From NCBI GenBank assembly GCA_033085395.1, contig JANQBS010000348.1, forward strand, positions 1 through 36,597: a stretch of 36,597 bases of DNA, written 5' to 3'. The notes below the pieces were generated by a model. That model made no database searches. It saw only the letters and a list, made by a program, of their open reading frames with translations, and was not told the origin of the DNA. This DNA is from Xanthoparmelia taractica (Eukaryota; Ascomycota; Lecanoromycetes; Lecanorales; Parmeliaceae). The position numbers were made by a program, and so were the translations under genes. Shown here piece after piece: positions 19,384 through 31,788 of this stretch; the stretch's first letter is position 1; each line of letters starts with the position of its first letter.

Positions 19384-20980
19384 AATCGCGATAACACGGT
19401 GAAAGCTCACTTTCTTACGAAATTAGTGTAAATATATCGATATCGTTACTACGACTCGAATTTCAAATTCAATAATCGATTATATAAATACATTTATACT
19501 ATTTATAATAGTAAGTAAAGCTCGAGAGTCGCTATAAAGACGACTTCTACTTCGATAGTATTAGCTATATCTATTATAGCTACGAAAGTAGAAATATTAG
19601 AATTAGAAGGCACTAAAGAGTTAGAAACGATATTTTATACGTCGAAAGTTATTTATTTTAATATTATCGACTTTTCTAAAGAAGACTATACTTTTCGAGA
19701 TTATCGCTTCGTTATCGCTTTAATAATATTCTTTCTAGTAAATAAAAACTATAAACTATATTTCGATATTAGATATATTATAAGTCTTATCGATTAAAAG
19801 TTTCTTCTCGAGATTTTTTTAGAAATCTTTATTAAGAAGATAGCGATATCTATAATTATACGAAGCTTAAAAACGAACACTTATAATACTAGCGAGTATA
19901 TTCGCTTAAAGATATATTTATTTAATAAGAATAATATAGCATATATTTAGCGAGAATTCTATATCGTTAATAATCTTATTATTAAGACTTTCGTTAAGAT
20001 TAATATTATTAAGTCGAAAGAAATTATTCTTAATATAGTAAGAAATATTATAATTATTACTTCGTGTAAGAATATTAAAGTAGCTATTATCTTTATTAGT
20101 TCTCGATTATAAATTAAAATTACTATCTTTAGTAATAAAAGAATAACTATTTTATCTTATTTTAATATTATTATTTCTATTATTAATCTTAAACGTCGAT
20201 TTTTTAATTTACTTGCGAATCGTAACTTTATCTTCGAATCTTAAAAGCTTAATATTCTCTTCGTCTATACTCACATTATAAATTATAATATATCGAAAGT
20301 CTTTAAAAAAAAAAATATTAATCGCGCTATTAATCTATTTCGTAAGATTAAGCTTAATATTATTACGAATTATAAAGTAATTTATTATTTCTCGATTAAT
20401 ATTTTTTAGCACGATCTTAATATTAAAGTATTAAAACGAGCTAGATTCTAAGAATAGATTAAGTCTAGCTTATAAAAGCTAATAATTACTATTACTATCT
20501 TTACGATTACGATAATTTCTTTCGCTTAAGCGATAAAAGAATATACTTTATAGAAGTTATTATTTATAACACTTCGAAAGCTCGTTTCACGCTTATTACT
20601 ATAATAGTAGACTTTTCTTTTTTATAATAGAATACGAGTAATATTAAAAACGTATCTAAATCGAAATAAATAAATATTTTTCTTTTTAATAATTAAAGAG
20701 AGCTCTATAAATTAGATTAAGTATAAATATATTCGCTAAGTTAGAAGAACAAAGAAGTTATTAATAAAGAATTCGATAAGCTATATTCCCAGAATCGAAT
20801 AAAGTAAATTACTACTACTATATTTTTTTTATTCTTATACTTCGTTATTTAAAAGATTACTTCGAAAAGTAAACGCAAAGAACGTATTATAATAGATATT
20901 TAAGCACTTAATAAGATTATTATATTAGATACTTATTCGATATCTTCTTAAGTAGAAATTCTAATAATAATAAAAAATAT
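19384..20980 (+). pseudogene. Element A internal region (gag end, protease), RIP-degraded
   Basis: Continuation of element A after the C copy 1 insertion. Dense stops; no gag or protease motif could be fixed. Placed by gene order between the gag-side segment at 7248-9005 and the RT at about 21000. Confidence 0.5.
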
Positions 20981-23240
20981 TAAGTTTATTTTTATGATAG
21001 ATATAGTAAGTTTCTTCTATTAATAATAAGTTAATTTAACGTATCGATATCGTCTTATCGTATCTTCTTATCGAGGCTAGAAATTATTTAAGATTTCTAT
21101 TATAAGCTATCGTAACTCTTCGGTCTACGTGTAGCGCATAATCGATCGAATTCTTAGGTTATTTCGATATTTCTATCGTATCTATATCGATAATATCGTG
21201 ATTCTTTTAGCGTCTTTAAAAGAGTATAAATCTTATTTATAATAAGTCTCCTTAAAGCTAATAGAAATAAATATTTATCTATTACCTTAAAAATTCTTTC
21301 TCGATTATTTTATAATATAACTATTAAATTAAAAGATCGATGCTTTAAGATTAACTACTACTTCTAATAAGCTAGCTATTATTATAAATCTATACTTTTC
21401 GAAGATTCTCGATTAGCTTATAAAGTACTTAAGTCTTATCGACTATTTATAATAATATATTTTTTATTACGTCGCTATAATTAAGTTATTATAATTATAT
21501 AAAATCTTTCTTAATTAATATATACGTTAGAGTTAAAATTAGAATATATAGAATATTACACGTAAGAAGCTAACGAATAGTATATATCTCTTAATTTTTA
21601 TTTTAAAAGAATTAAATATCTTTTATTAGCTATAAAAATTATTCGCTTTTTCTATTATTCTTTATTATTTCGACGAGAAGCGATAGCTATATATAAATCT
21701 CGATATTAATAAGGAATTCGGATTCGGCGCTTACGTCTATTATTCTTCGAGCTCGCCGACCGCTATCTTCTACGATAGAGATACGTTAAAGTAGAAGTCG
21801 TAATAATTAATTCTCTTTCTAAGTCGACTACTTATAAATATTAAAACTTATTACTAGCTTATCGAGCTAAAAGTAATTAATCTAATATAGATTATAAAGA
21901 ACTTAGATTCGTTATATGATTAAAGCTTCTATACTAATAATTATTATTTACACTAATTACTTCGTAGTAGTGTCGATTATTAGATAGATTAGTCTTAATA
22001 TCACATTTATTAAGAAGCTTAATCTTCGAGTCGATAGAAGATTATAATTATATTCTCTCGATTATTAATAAGTTTTTAAAAGCAATAACTTTTATTTCTA
22101 AAAGAATTATATAATTAAGAAAAAAGCGAGTTATTAAGCTTCTAATTCGACTTATCGAGATTAATTAAGATTTATCACGTATTATACTATCGAATATAGA
22201 TCGACGATTTATTAAATAGTTATAAAAGTAGATCTTTATTACATTAAAAGTCGATCTACTATACTTTATTGCATAGTATTCGTAAATAGATAACGCTTCG
22301 AAGTAAATAAATTAGATAGCTGAGATAGCTCTTCGCTATTATATAGCAACTCTAAAAGATTAAAAGCTATGGTTAACGATACTATTAAGAATATTAGTAG
22401 TATTAAATAATTCCACTAAGTATAGTTCTATCAATCGCATATCTATTTAAGTTCTCTATGGCTTTCGCATTAGAGAAGTATTAGATTTACTTCGAATTGA
22501 TAAGGATCTCGTTTCTATCTTACGAGTTATTCACGCTACTTCTACTTTAGTAGAAGTGAATACTACGATAGTAGCTTACTTGGTTACTAGGAATATTACT
22601 CGTCGCGATTATGTTATGAATGCGAATAATCTAGAAAGATCTACTTATATAAATAAGTATTAATTCGCTTATATTAATGTTAAAGATATTATCGCGTTCG
22701 CTTCACTAAAGATAAAGAAGATCTATAATTTACGATATTAATTATTATTCTTTAAGAAAGAAGATTTAATTAATCTTCGACTTTATAAGAGTTATTTCGT
22801 TTCAATTTTTTTTTATAAGATCGATTAGTAGCTAATAGAACTCTTTCGAATTCTAAAACGTATAGATCGCCTCGTCTATCGACTCGAGTTGTTAGTTAAT
22901 ATAAGAATTTATAATATTATATTAATAGCACATCTAGAGTTACCTATAGATCTTATCGACGATCTTTATTAGCGTTATCGAATATTAATATTTATTATAA
23001 TAATAACAGATTAAAAAGAATAAAAAGTCGAACGTCTTCTTTAAAAGCGTCGTATTCGGCGAGAATAAGAATAGTCTACGTAGTACTTAATACGTTAACT
23101 AGGCTATAATCTTAAGTTAAATATCTAAGAATCGAAACGAGAGTTATAACGACACATATAAAAGTATATTTAAAAGTACGAGTCGACTAATAATAACGCT
23201 ATTCTACTTCTCAATCTCGTCAAAAAACGATAATCTTATT
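20981..23240 (+). pseudogene. Element A pol: RT, RNase H, integrase C-terminus, chromodomain
   Basis: Plus-strand frames with RIP stops show: RT with YRYRLIVSSYRG and IDRILRLFRYFYRIY, followed by YIDN at 21183-21194 (from YVDD/YIDD, second Asp changed to Asn); RNase H with LDINKEFGFGAYVYYSSSSP (about 21695-21750); a GPY/F-like integrase C-terminus (IYNLRYQ.., YRLELLVNIRIYN) at about 22715-22925; and a chromodomain-like tail (KVERLL..RRIRRE, QYLIRQLGYN) at about 23016-23130. The RT is of the Gypsy type with SFFYQ and HRGQE-like blocks common in ascomycete elements. The piece at 22440-22640 has fewer stops. Nonfunctional. Confidence 0.78.
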
Positions 23241-23321
23241 CTTGCTACGAGGTAATTACTTATATCTTTATATCTAGTATATTACTTCATCGAGACGATG
23301 GCTTTATTTATTCCTAGTATC

Positions 23322-23505
23322 TGTTATGAGCATAACCCATCGAATCTTCGGATCCGATCCTTTTTAATTTCTACTTGGCTGGATTCTAAAAGAAGCTACC
23401 AAGCTACTACTAAAAGGAGCTGTTAAGCTACTAGTACTTAGCTAGATAGCTAGATCTCGCTAAGAAGAAATTATTATTCTTTCAACTCATGACTTGATCA
23501 TAACA
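23322..23505 (+). repeat. Element A 3' LTR (184 bp)
   Basis: TGTTATGAGC..CATAACA, same length as the 5' LTR, more RIP-mutated. Followed by CTTTT (23506-23510), the partner of CTCTT at 7059-7063. Confidence 0.9.
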
Positions 23506-23510
23506 CTTTT

Positions 23511-24004
23511 AGTCTAAGCGTGATTAAGAAAATTAATATTAAGATTTTTAATTATCGCGATTAAGTCTTAAAATTAAAAGAACGTCTTATTAAATACGAA
23601 TATAATCGTTATAAGCAGTATCGAATATATAAGTCACGCTCTCGTCGTCGTTATCGCTATTATTAATATTATTTATTCGAGTTTAATAATAATTTAAAGA
23701 AGAGTAATAATCTTAGAATCTCTTTTAAAGATACGCGTTTCTTTTTTAATCTTTATAAACGCTATCGCGTTATCGATATTAAGTATTTTAAGTAAATCTT
23801 TTTTAAGACGTTTAAATTTAAAAATCTTATTAAATTAAGTCGAGAATACGTTAATCGCGTCGATACGAACGATGCTTATAAAGCAAATAAGATAATATCT
23901 CTATTATAGTGTTTCGAGATATATAATTAAACTATATATTATTATATATATCTTATAGTGATTATTCGCCTATAGAAGATAATATTAAATTATCGTTTTC
24001 GTCT
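23511..24004 (+). pseudogene. Element D gag-like piece
   Basis: This segment lies between element A and C copy 2, so it belongs to the DNA both inserted into. One plus-strand frame reads coherently with few stops: KLKERLIKYEYNRYKQYRIY, RSRRRYRYY, ISFKDTRFFFNLYKRYRVID, IKYFK, NLIKLSREYVNRVDTNDAYK. A basic Arg-rich stretch followed by a helical region fits a nucleocapsid or gag-like protein of element D. The identity is inferred from position upstream of its RT. The AACTA at 24005-24009 is the target duplication of C copy 2. Confidence 0.5.
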
Positions 24005-24009
24005 AACTA

Positions 24010-24064
24010 TGTTAGGAATAAGATCTTGGGCCCCAAGCGAGGGGACTCTATATCGCTTAATATA
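24010..24064 (+). repeat. Element C copy 2 truncated 5' LTR
   Basis: The first 55 bp of the 228 bp LTR, including the CTTGGGCCCCAAG palindrome. Homology stops at ATCGCTTAATATA; the rest is missing. Confidence 0.8.
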
Positions 24065-24499
24065 GAGTTAGGGCTAAACTTCATAAAATAACGCGTTCTT
24101 TAATTATCTAGTTGTTTTTTTTTTTATTATTTAGCTAAAAAATATCTTAATTATAAGAAGAAATCGTAAATTAGACGATATAGATTATATATTAACTAAT
24201 CTTAAAGATGTGAAATTATCTAAGGCTTTTCAAGGTAATAGCGAGAGCGTATAAGATAGCTAGAATATTCGTATATCCTTAAAAGACCTCTTAAAACGTA
24301 GAACTCATTAGCGTAATTTAGTGTATACACATGGAAATACGTGCGTAGACACCCTCGAGAGACTGCATTAGCAATATAGTGTATACACTATATTGGCTGC
24401 ATTAAGGCGCAAATTTATATAGAGTTTGCTACTAAATTAGAGCCCGAATGTAGTCAATGTAGTGTATGTAGAATATAGACTCTCTAGTCTAAAACCCTC
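24065..24499. mobile_element. 435 bp insert at a deletion junction in C copy 2
   Basis: Foreign to element C. Starts GAGTTAGGGCTAAACT, ends GTCTAAAACCCTC, and has TA on both sides; the ends are only weakly inverted (GAG..TTAG). Its right part is less RIPped and carries TAGTGTATACAC twice and a 24 bp perfect palindrome (24372-24395) between two CTGCATTA copies. On the left it abuts the LTR after base 55, on the right internal DNA equal to about 9343 of copy 1, so about 445 bp of C are missing. No coding frame. Family unknown. Confidence 0.55.
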
Positions 24500-25990
24500 T
24501 AATATCGAATTAGAATACTATCACGATTCAATCTAAAGAATTAGATTATATTTTAGATCTTAATATAGAGATTTATATTAAAGTCGTCGATAATAATCTT
24601 AATAGAGAATCGAGCGATAATAATAATAATAAAAATAATATTAATAATAATTAGAAAAGTATATTTAGAGAAGAGTAAGATATAAACGAATAAAGTATAT
24701 TTACTCTAAACGAAAGCATCGCGCGCGTCACTCGCAAACGAAATTAGCTTATATAATAGCGTCGACTCGAATTTCTTGAAATAAAAATTAATATATTTAA
24801 ACGAGACTAAACGTTTATAAATCGTAGTCGCAATAATAAAAATAATATATTTAAGTTATCTATAACTTAAGATATGAAACGAATCGCTAATATCGATCTT
24901 AAACTTAATAATATTATCTCGCGACCTCGTAAATTAATTAAATTAGAAAAGTTATTAATTTATTATAATAAGATAATTAGAGAATATCGTAACTTTATAT
25001 AAGAGATTAATAAGATATTTCGTTTTACGTCGAAAAATTTCTTTATCGAAAAGAATAAAATTCTTTAAGTATATTAATTTTTTAATAATAATTAAAAAGA
25101 GCTTTAAATTAATAAGAAAGATAAATATTTAGATCGTTATTATATTTAATAGAAGCTTATCGATTTTCTATTAAATTAAATTAAGAACTCGATAAATCGC
25201 GATCTTAATATAACTTAATAATATATCGATATCTAATAGAGATAAAATTAAATAGTACGTTAATTTAATAATTATCTTCGATCTCTAAAGACGTAAATAA
25301 ACCCTTATATCGAGAATTAATAAGTATATTACTTATTTATAAAGCTTCGTTTAGAACTTTATTATAAATTAATTAATATTTAGATAATATTAATAAAGCG
25401 AGATAAGTTATTAACGCTTACAATACGCTTAAAAAATAATATAAGAAAATAAAATTCTTCTTCTAAAGAATATAAAGTTAAGAGTATTTTTATCACTTAA
25501 GAAAATTAAAATCGAGAAAATTAGAATTCTTAATATAAAAATAATAATAAAACGTAGTCGTTATAAAGATAAAATAAATTTTATTCGAATAATAAACGAC
25601 TTAAAAATAATAAATTTAAAAATAATAAGTCGAAGAATCTATCAAGGAACAATATTGATGTGGTTTAATAATAAGTGTGGTGTGTATGAATTGTTGAACT
25701 ATCTAAGTGTGTGTGCGCCAGCTAAGTACGGAGAAGCGAGCGCCAAGGCTAGTCATGACCAGCCCTACGTCCATATAATTAAATATTCCATAATAGAATC
25801 TTAATAAAATTTAATATTATAATTATAAAAAATAAAATTATTATATTAATATTTATATTAAATCGAAGAAATAAAAAATAAGTAATCTTAATAAAATCTT
25901 AGTCGAATCTATTAATAAGTATAAGCTATACGCGATAAAATCGTCGAGAAAAGATAAATTCTTATCGAAGATTTTATAGCGACGAGAGTA
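24500..25990 (+). pseudogene. Element C copy 2 gag, RIP-degraded and interrupted
   Basis: Collinear with gag of copy 1. At 25815-25856 the zinc knuckle position reads YYNYKK then a stop, so even the first Cys kept in copy 1 is lost. The 154 bp insert splits the frame just before the knuckle. No translation product is possible. Confidence 0.6.
25641..25794. mobile_element. 154 bp GC-normal insert with 7 bp target duplication
   Basis: AGAATCT occurs on both sides (25634-25640, 25795-25801). Copy 1 of element C has the uninterrupted site at about 10760 (GAAGAATCTTAGTAAG). Ends ATCAAGGAAC and, on the other strand, ATTATGGAAT are weakly inverted. The interior (GTGTGGTGTGTATG, GCGCCAGCTAAG) keeps CA/TG and shows no RIP. 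Probably a short nonautonomous DNA transposon; family unknown. Confidence 0.65.
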
Positions 25991-26699
25991 ACAATAGAAA
26001 TAATATTAATCTTATTATGAATTTATAAGAATAAGATACTTCTAAAGAATTAAGATAAGTCGCTAATTTTCGATAAATTTTATTTTAATATCGATATCGA
26101 GATAAATATACTTAAGTAGCGCTTCGCACTTAAGTATAATTTAATTAAGATTAATAATTCTTTATTAAAGTCGATTTAAATAAATAATAAGTTAATATAT
26201 TATTATAATATTTATCTAATAACGTATTGATTACGAGATAATTAAGATCGTATTAAGTATTATAAATATATACTTTATATTATTAATAAAGAGAGATTTT
26301 TAATAATACTTAATTTTTTTATTTTAATCGATAAGAATATTAAGATAGATATAATCGATTAAACTTAATGTTTCGAAGTTAAAAAGAAGTTATTTAAGAT
26401 TCTAAAATCTTAATAATTTACTAATACTTTAAATAGTTATAAAATTCTTTATATTTTAATTATAACGAATATTCTAACGTAGAAGAAATATATTTATAAT
26501 GTAACGAGAATATAAAGTATTTGAATAAATAGCGCGAAGATTATTTAGAAGCTTCTTGATAAATTAAAAGAATATAAAAATATATTCTTATCGAAAGAGA
26601 TAAAATAACTCTTATCGTATAAAGATTATAATTACGTTATTAAAACAATAGCGAAGTCTTCGTTTAACTCGCTATATAATATTAAAAATCTATTTTAAT

Positions 26700-29500
26700 A
26701 AAGCTCTAATAAAGAATTAAATTAAATATTTTATAAGTTTAATAAAAGCTTTTATCTTATTTATTTTAAAGTAGAATAAAAAATTACGTTTATATATTAA
26801 TTATCGTAAACTAAATAAGATAATTATTAAAAATTATTCTTTATTATTTTTAATTAGCGAGATATTTAATTATTTAAATAACGTTAAGCGATATATTAAA
26901 TTCGATTTAAAGAACGCTTATTATCGAATTCGAATTCGTAAGAATAACGAGTAAAAAACGATATTTTATATTTATTATAATTATTTCGAGTATATATAAT
27001 ATCGTTCGAATTAATAAACGTCTTAATAATTTTTTAAGCTTATATTAATAAGATTTTAATAAGATTAATAAATCGTTTCTACGTGATATATTTAAATAAT
27101 ATTCTTATTTATTTTAATTCGAAAGATAAATATTTAGATTATATAAAATAAATATTAAACTAATTTTAATAATACGATCTTTATATAAATTTAAAGAAAT
27201 ATAAATTTTTCGTTATTAAAGTAAAATTTCTTAATTTTATAATCTTTATTATTAACGTCGCAATAAATAAATAAAGAATAATTATAATTTAAGGATAATT
27301 AAAATTAAAGAGTTATTATAATATATAAATTTTTCTAAAGTTTATAAATTTTTATCGAAGATTTTTTATTATTATTTTTAAATTATAATTTCTTTAATAA
27401 GACTTTTTAAGAGAAGTAAAAAGAATATTAAGTCGAGACTCTTTTTATAACTCGAAGTCGCGAAGTATATATTTTAAAAGCTAAAAACGATCTTTATAGA
27501 TATATTTTTCTTAAAATATTTTAATTTTTAATTATTAATTTAAATCGAGATTAATATCTTTTTATTTAATTTAATATATATTCTAACTTAATTATATATA
27601 AATAATTAATAAAATCTTATCGATTTTTATTCGAGAAAAATAATCGACGCGAAGTATAACTATAAAATATATAATTAAGAGCTTCTTATAATTATAAAGA
27701 CGTTTAAATATTAACGCTATTATCTAGAAAAAAGTTTTTATTCTATTAAAATTTTAATCGATTATAATAATTTAAAATATTTTATAAAATAATTAATATT
27801 AAATAATAAATAAGTTCGTTAAATAATAAAATTATCGCTTTACGATTTCTTAATTTCGTATAAATTAAGTAAAATAAATCTTACTAATACGTTATTAAGA
27901 TAATTCGACTATAAGAATAAAAAAGATACGATTAATAAACTTCTTTCTACGCTATAATAAAAGCTAATTAAAATCGTATATCTTTCGAATCTCGTTTTTA
28001 TTATTATTAAAATAATATATAAGAATAGCGTGAATTAAACGTATAAGTAATATAGTCTTAATCGTAAATATTTCGTGATATTAAACGATTTAAGTATAAA
28101 TAAGAGTTTCTTAAATATTAATTCGCGAAAAGAAATATTTATAAAAAAAATAGCGCTTAAAGATTTAATAATTATAATAATATAAGAAATTTATTTAAAT
28201 ATAATATATTTTATAAGATTTAAAGAATCTTAATCTTAAATTAAAGAAGATTTAAGCGAGACGCTTATTTAAGATAAACGCAACGAAGTTAATAAACTAT
28301 TTAACTTTATTATTAAAACTATTAATTATAAATAACTTATATTACGCTTAATTATTAAGATATTAATAATTAACGAAATAATATATAATATAAATAATAA
28401 GCTTATTTATAAATTTATAAAAATATTTTAATAAAAGAATACTTTTATTAAATAATATAAAGTTTAGAAAGTATAGAATAAATAAACGCGAAGCGTCGAA
28501 GCTTAAACTTAAGATAATTAGAGATTATTAAGATATAATAATAAATTATATATTCTCGAAGAAGACTTAGTTCGTAAAGAGTTATTAAAGCGCTATTACG
28601 ATAATTTTATAACTAGATATTTCGATATTAATAAAATACTTAAGTTAATAAATAGAAAATATTATTAAATAATATAAAAGTAGATATTATAGAATATATT
28701 TATATATATAATATCTATTAGCGTATAAAAGTAAAACGTTATCGTCTCTATAATAAGTTAAGTACGCTTTTATTATTTATTAAATTAAAAAGAGAAATTA
28801 TAATAAATTTTATAATAGATCTTTTATTAAGTAAACGTAAGAATCGAATTTATAATACGATTCTTATAATAATTAATAGATATATTAAAATAATAAGATA
28901 TCTATTAATTAATAAGACGATTAATATAATATAACTCGAAGAGTTATTTATTAAAGAAATCGTACTTCGATATAAAGTATTTAAAGATATTATTATAAAT
29001 CGAGAATTTATCTTTATAAATACGTTTTAATTAAAAGTTTATTATTAATTATATATAAAGCGTAAATTAAATATTATCTTTTATTCTTAAATTAATAAAT
29101 AGACGAAACGATAAAATTAGACTTTAAAATATTATCTTAAAGTATATTATTTAGAGTAATAAAATAATTAAATAGATCTTTTATTAATTATCGAATTTAT
29201 ATATTATTAAAGCGAGTATAAAATAATAGATTATAATTTATTTCTCGTAATATATAATTATTAATTAAAACTTAAGTTAATTATTAAGAATAGTATTATT
29301 AAGAGAGAGATACTCGTAGCGAAAGAATATATTAAAAAAATTAATACGATTTAATAAGAGCTTAAGATATATTAATAAAGCGTATAGAAAACGTAGACGA
29401 AGTCTTATAATAAGAGTTATAAATTATAAACGTTTAATTATAATAATCTTATTATATTTTTTATAAAGAATTTAAAGTAAAAGAGATTAAATAAATTTTT
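26700..29500 (+). pseudogene. Element C copy 2 pol: RT and integrase remnants
   Basis: RT reads KLRLYINYRKLNKIIIKN (26782-26835), then FDLKNAYYRIRIRKNNE with a stop, FYIYYNYFEY, and IYLNNILIY. The YLNN at 27089-27100 stands where Gypsy RTs have YLDD, both Asp changed to Asn by G-to-A. The integrase core is visible at about 28735-28950 as INFIIDLLLSKRKNRIYNTI (catalytic Asp to Asn at 28806-28808) followed by INRYIKIIRY. The order and motifs make it a Gypsy-type pol, distinct from elements A and B. The 29500-31556 remainder has no readable motif and matches the 3' interior of copy 1. Confidence 0.75.
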
Positions 29501-31556
29501 TTTTATAATTTAATTAGCTTCTTTCGAATATAAAAGTATATCGAAAAATAAGCGTATCGACTATAATTATCGTTTATCTATCGAATTTATCTCGTTTTTT
29601 ATATATTATTATTAAAATCGTATTAAAAAAGATTAAGAAATTCGAATATTTTAAAATATTCTATTTTTAAGCTTATAAACGAAGATAAAGAATACTTAAT
29701 AAAGTTTATATGTAAGATTCGTACTCGGAAGAATAAGATAGAATATCTTATTCGATAAGAAGATTATTCTAAGAAATATAATAAATAACTTAATAAAGAA
29801 GCTATAGATAATACGTAAGATATAATTAATAAGTTTAATAAGTATAAATTATAAGAATAAAAAGTATAAGAAATATATATTTAAAAAAAGAGCTTAAAGA
29901 TTAATTAATTTTTTTTAAAAAAAAAGAAGAGTCTAGAGATAAAGAGACTTAACTATAAAAAGTCGAATCTCGAATTATCGTAATAAATAATAATATTAAA
30001 ACGATTAAGAAAAGTTAATAACGTCTTAAAAGATAATAAGAAATTTTTATTATATAAATTAATAAGATTAAATAATATATAATTTATAGACTTAATATTA
30101 ATTAAATATATATTAAACGCTAAAAATTAAAATTCTTTTATTAATATATTATAAGACTTCTTCTTCGAACTCACGACGGGACTTCTTAATTACTCGAATA
30201 ATAAACGTGAGAAAATATAAGATTCTTAGTTATTAAAGAAGAAGAAATTATTATCGATAAAGAAAATAGAGAAAACGTCTAGATTTTCACTTATTTATAA
30301 TAATATAACGAGCTAAGAGCTTTTAAAAGACGAAGACTCGTTCTCGTCGCTATTCTTATTTCTTTCTTTATTATCTTTTTTATTTTTATCGTTATTATCG
30401 AACTTAGAGTTCGCTATTAGCGAATTTAAGATAGAAAGATTTACTTAAAATTAATATTAATAAATCTTAAACGCTCTTAAAATAGACACGAGTTATAAGA
30501 ATATATATACTATAGCGTAATATGTTTAAAATTCTCGTGAAAATAATAGAAACGATGGAAAAAAACTTAACTTAATTAACTTAAATACTTAAAATATTCG
30601 ATATTTTTACGTTATCGAAGCGATTAATAATTCGCTAATAGACGTTAAAAATCTTTTCGTATATTTTTATAATATTTATTAATTAAATCGTCGAGATATA
30701 TCTAAAATCTTTTAATTTAAGATCGTTAATTATCGTAATTTTAAATCGACGACGAAGTCTAAATATATAATTTATTTTTATAATAATCTTATAGCGCTTA
30801 GAAATTTAAAATAGCGATTATTTAGTATATGTTAAATATTTGAAGTCTTTATATTAATCTACTACAACGTAATCGAAGCGCGATTTAGCGTAGACTATAT
30901 ATTTTATTAATATATTATTCTCGAAGTCGAATATTATCTTATATTTCTTAAAGTCGTGCTTATAAATATAATGAATATAATACGAATATAACTTCTTAAT
31001 AAGATTAACGAATAACTTTATAAATCCTATTGTAATAGAATACTAAATAAGCTAATAACGTATTAATAACGATTATATATTATCTATAATTTTAAAAAAT
31101 CTATAATAACTAATACGTTTAAAGATATCTTAAATGTATTTAATACGTATAAGATATATATTAAGTATAGATTTACTTTCTATAAGTTATATACTATATA
31201 TATAATAATATATATAATAAAGAGAGAAAATTTTCTTGAAAATTAATATTCTTTTATTATTAACTTTATTATTAATATAAGTAAATTGTACGCGTCGCGT
31301 ATATTAAATATAACAATAATATCTATTCTACGTATTATTAAAATTATATAATAAGAAATATTTCTAGTATTAAGTATTCTATCGTCTTTGTTTTTATTTA
31401 TATTTATAATATATTTTATATACGAAACGCTATTTAAAGAAACTCTTTCTCTTCTTTTTATTATTAAGTTTAAAAGATTTTAATAAATCTTTTAAGAGTA
31501 TTAATTCTTTCTATTATATTAAATTTAAGAACGAATTCTTAAAGAAAGAAGATAAT

Positions 31557-31783
31557 TATTAGAAATAAAATCTTAGACCTTAAGCGAGAAGATCTTATAT
31601 CGCTTAATATACGTATACTTGACGAACCCTTAACGAACAAGCTTAAATAAGCGATCTCTCTAAGATTTTTTTCTTTTTTCTTAAGAATTAGTCTTATTAT
31701 TAGATCTATATATGAAATATATATCTTTCTAATTTTACACTACTATATAACTCTAAGACTCTAATCTAGAATCAAGTCTAATA
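31557..31783 (+). repeat. Element C copy 2 3' LTR (227 bp)
   Basis: Begins TATTAGAAATAAAATC, ends TCTAATA, and is preceded by the purine-rich tract AAAGAAAGAAGATAAT. It is the most RIP-mutated of the family LTRs. Confidence 0.88.
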
Positions 31784-31788
31784 AACTA

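Larger units (their letters stand above)
7064..23505 (+). mobile_element. Element A: chromodomain Gypsy LTR retrotransposon with nested inserts
   Basis: Two 184 bp LTRs (7064-7247, 23322-23505), both TGTTATG..CATAACA, define the element. Flanks are CTCTT and CTTTT, a 5 bp target duplication with one C-to-T change. Removing nested C copy 1 leaves about 6.06 kb, normal for Gypsy. Gag-side DNA is at 7248-9000 and pol lies in 19384-23321, all plus strand. Just after the left LTR, GATAGTAACGCC could be a RIP-altered tRNA primer site. RIP has placed stops throughout. The element is itself inserted in element D. Confidence 0.85.
24010..31783 (+). mobile_element. Element C copy 2: Gypsy retrotransposon inserted in D
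   Basis: Starts TGTTAGGAATAAG and ends with a 227 bp 3' LTR (31557-31783). The flanking duplication AACTA (24005-24009, 31784-31788) is perfect, so both outer ends are original. The 5' LTR is cut after about 55 bp and the remainder, with the start of the interior, is replaced by a 435 bp insert. Gag, RT and integrase follow on plus. A 154 bp foreign insert sits at 25641-25794. Heavily RIPped. Confidence 0.87.

Noticed and set aside
9006..31783. Pairing the 9006 LTR with the 31557 LTR as one giant element
   Set aside because: TSDs pair 9006 with 19378 (ATTAG) and 24010 with 31783 (AACTA) instead.
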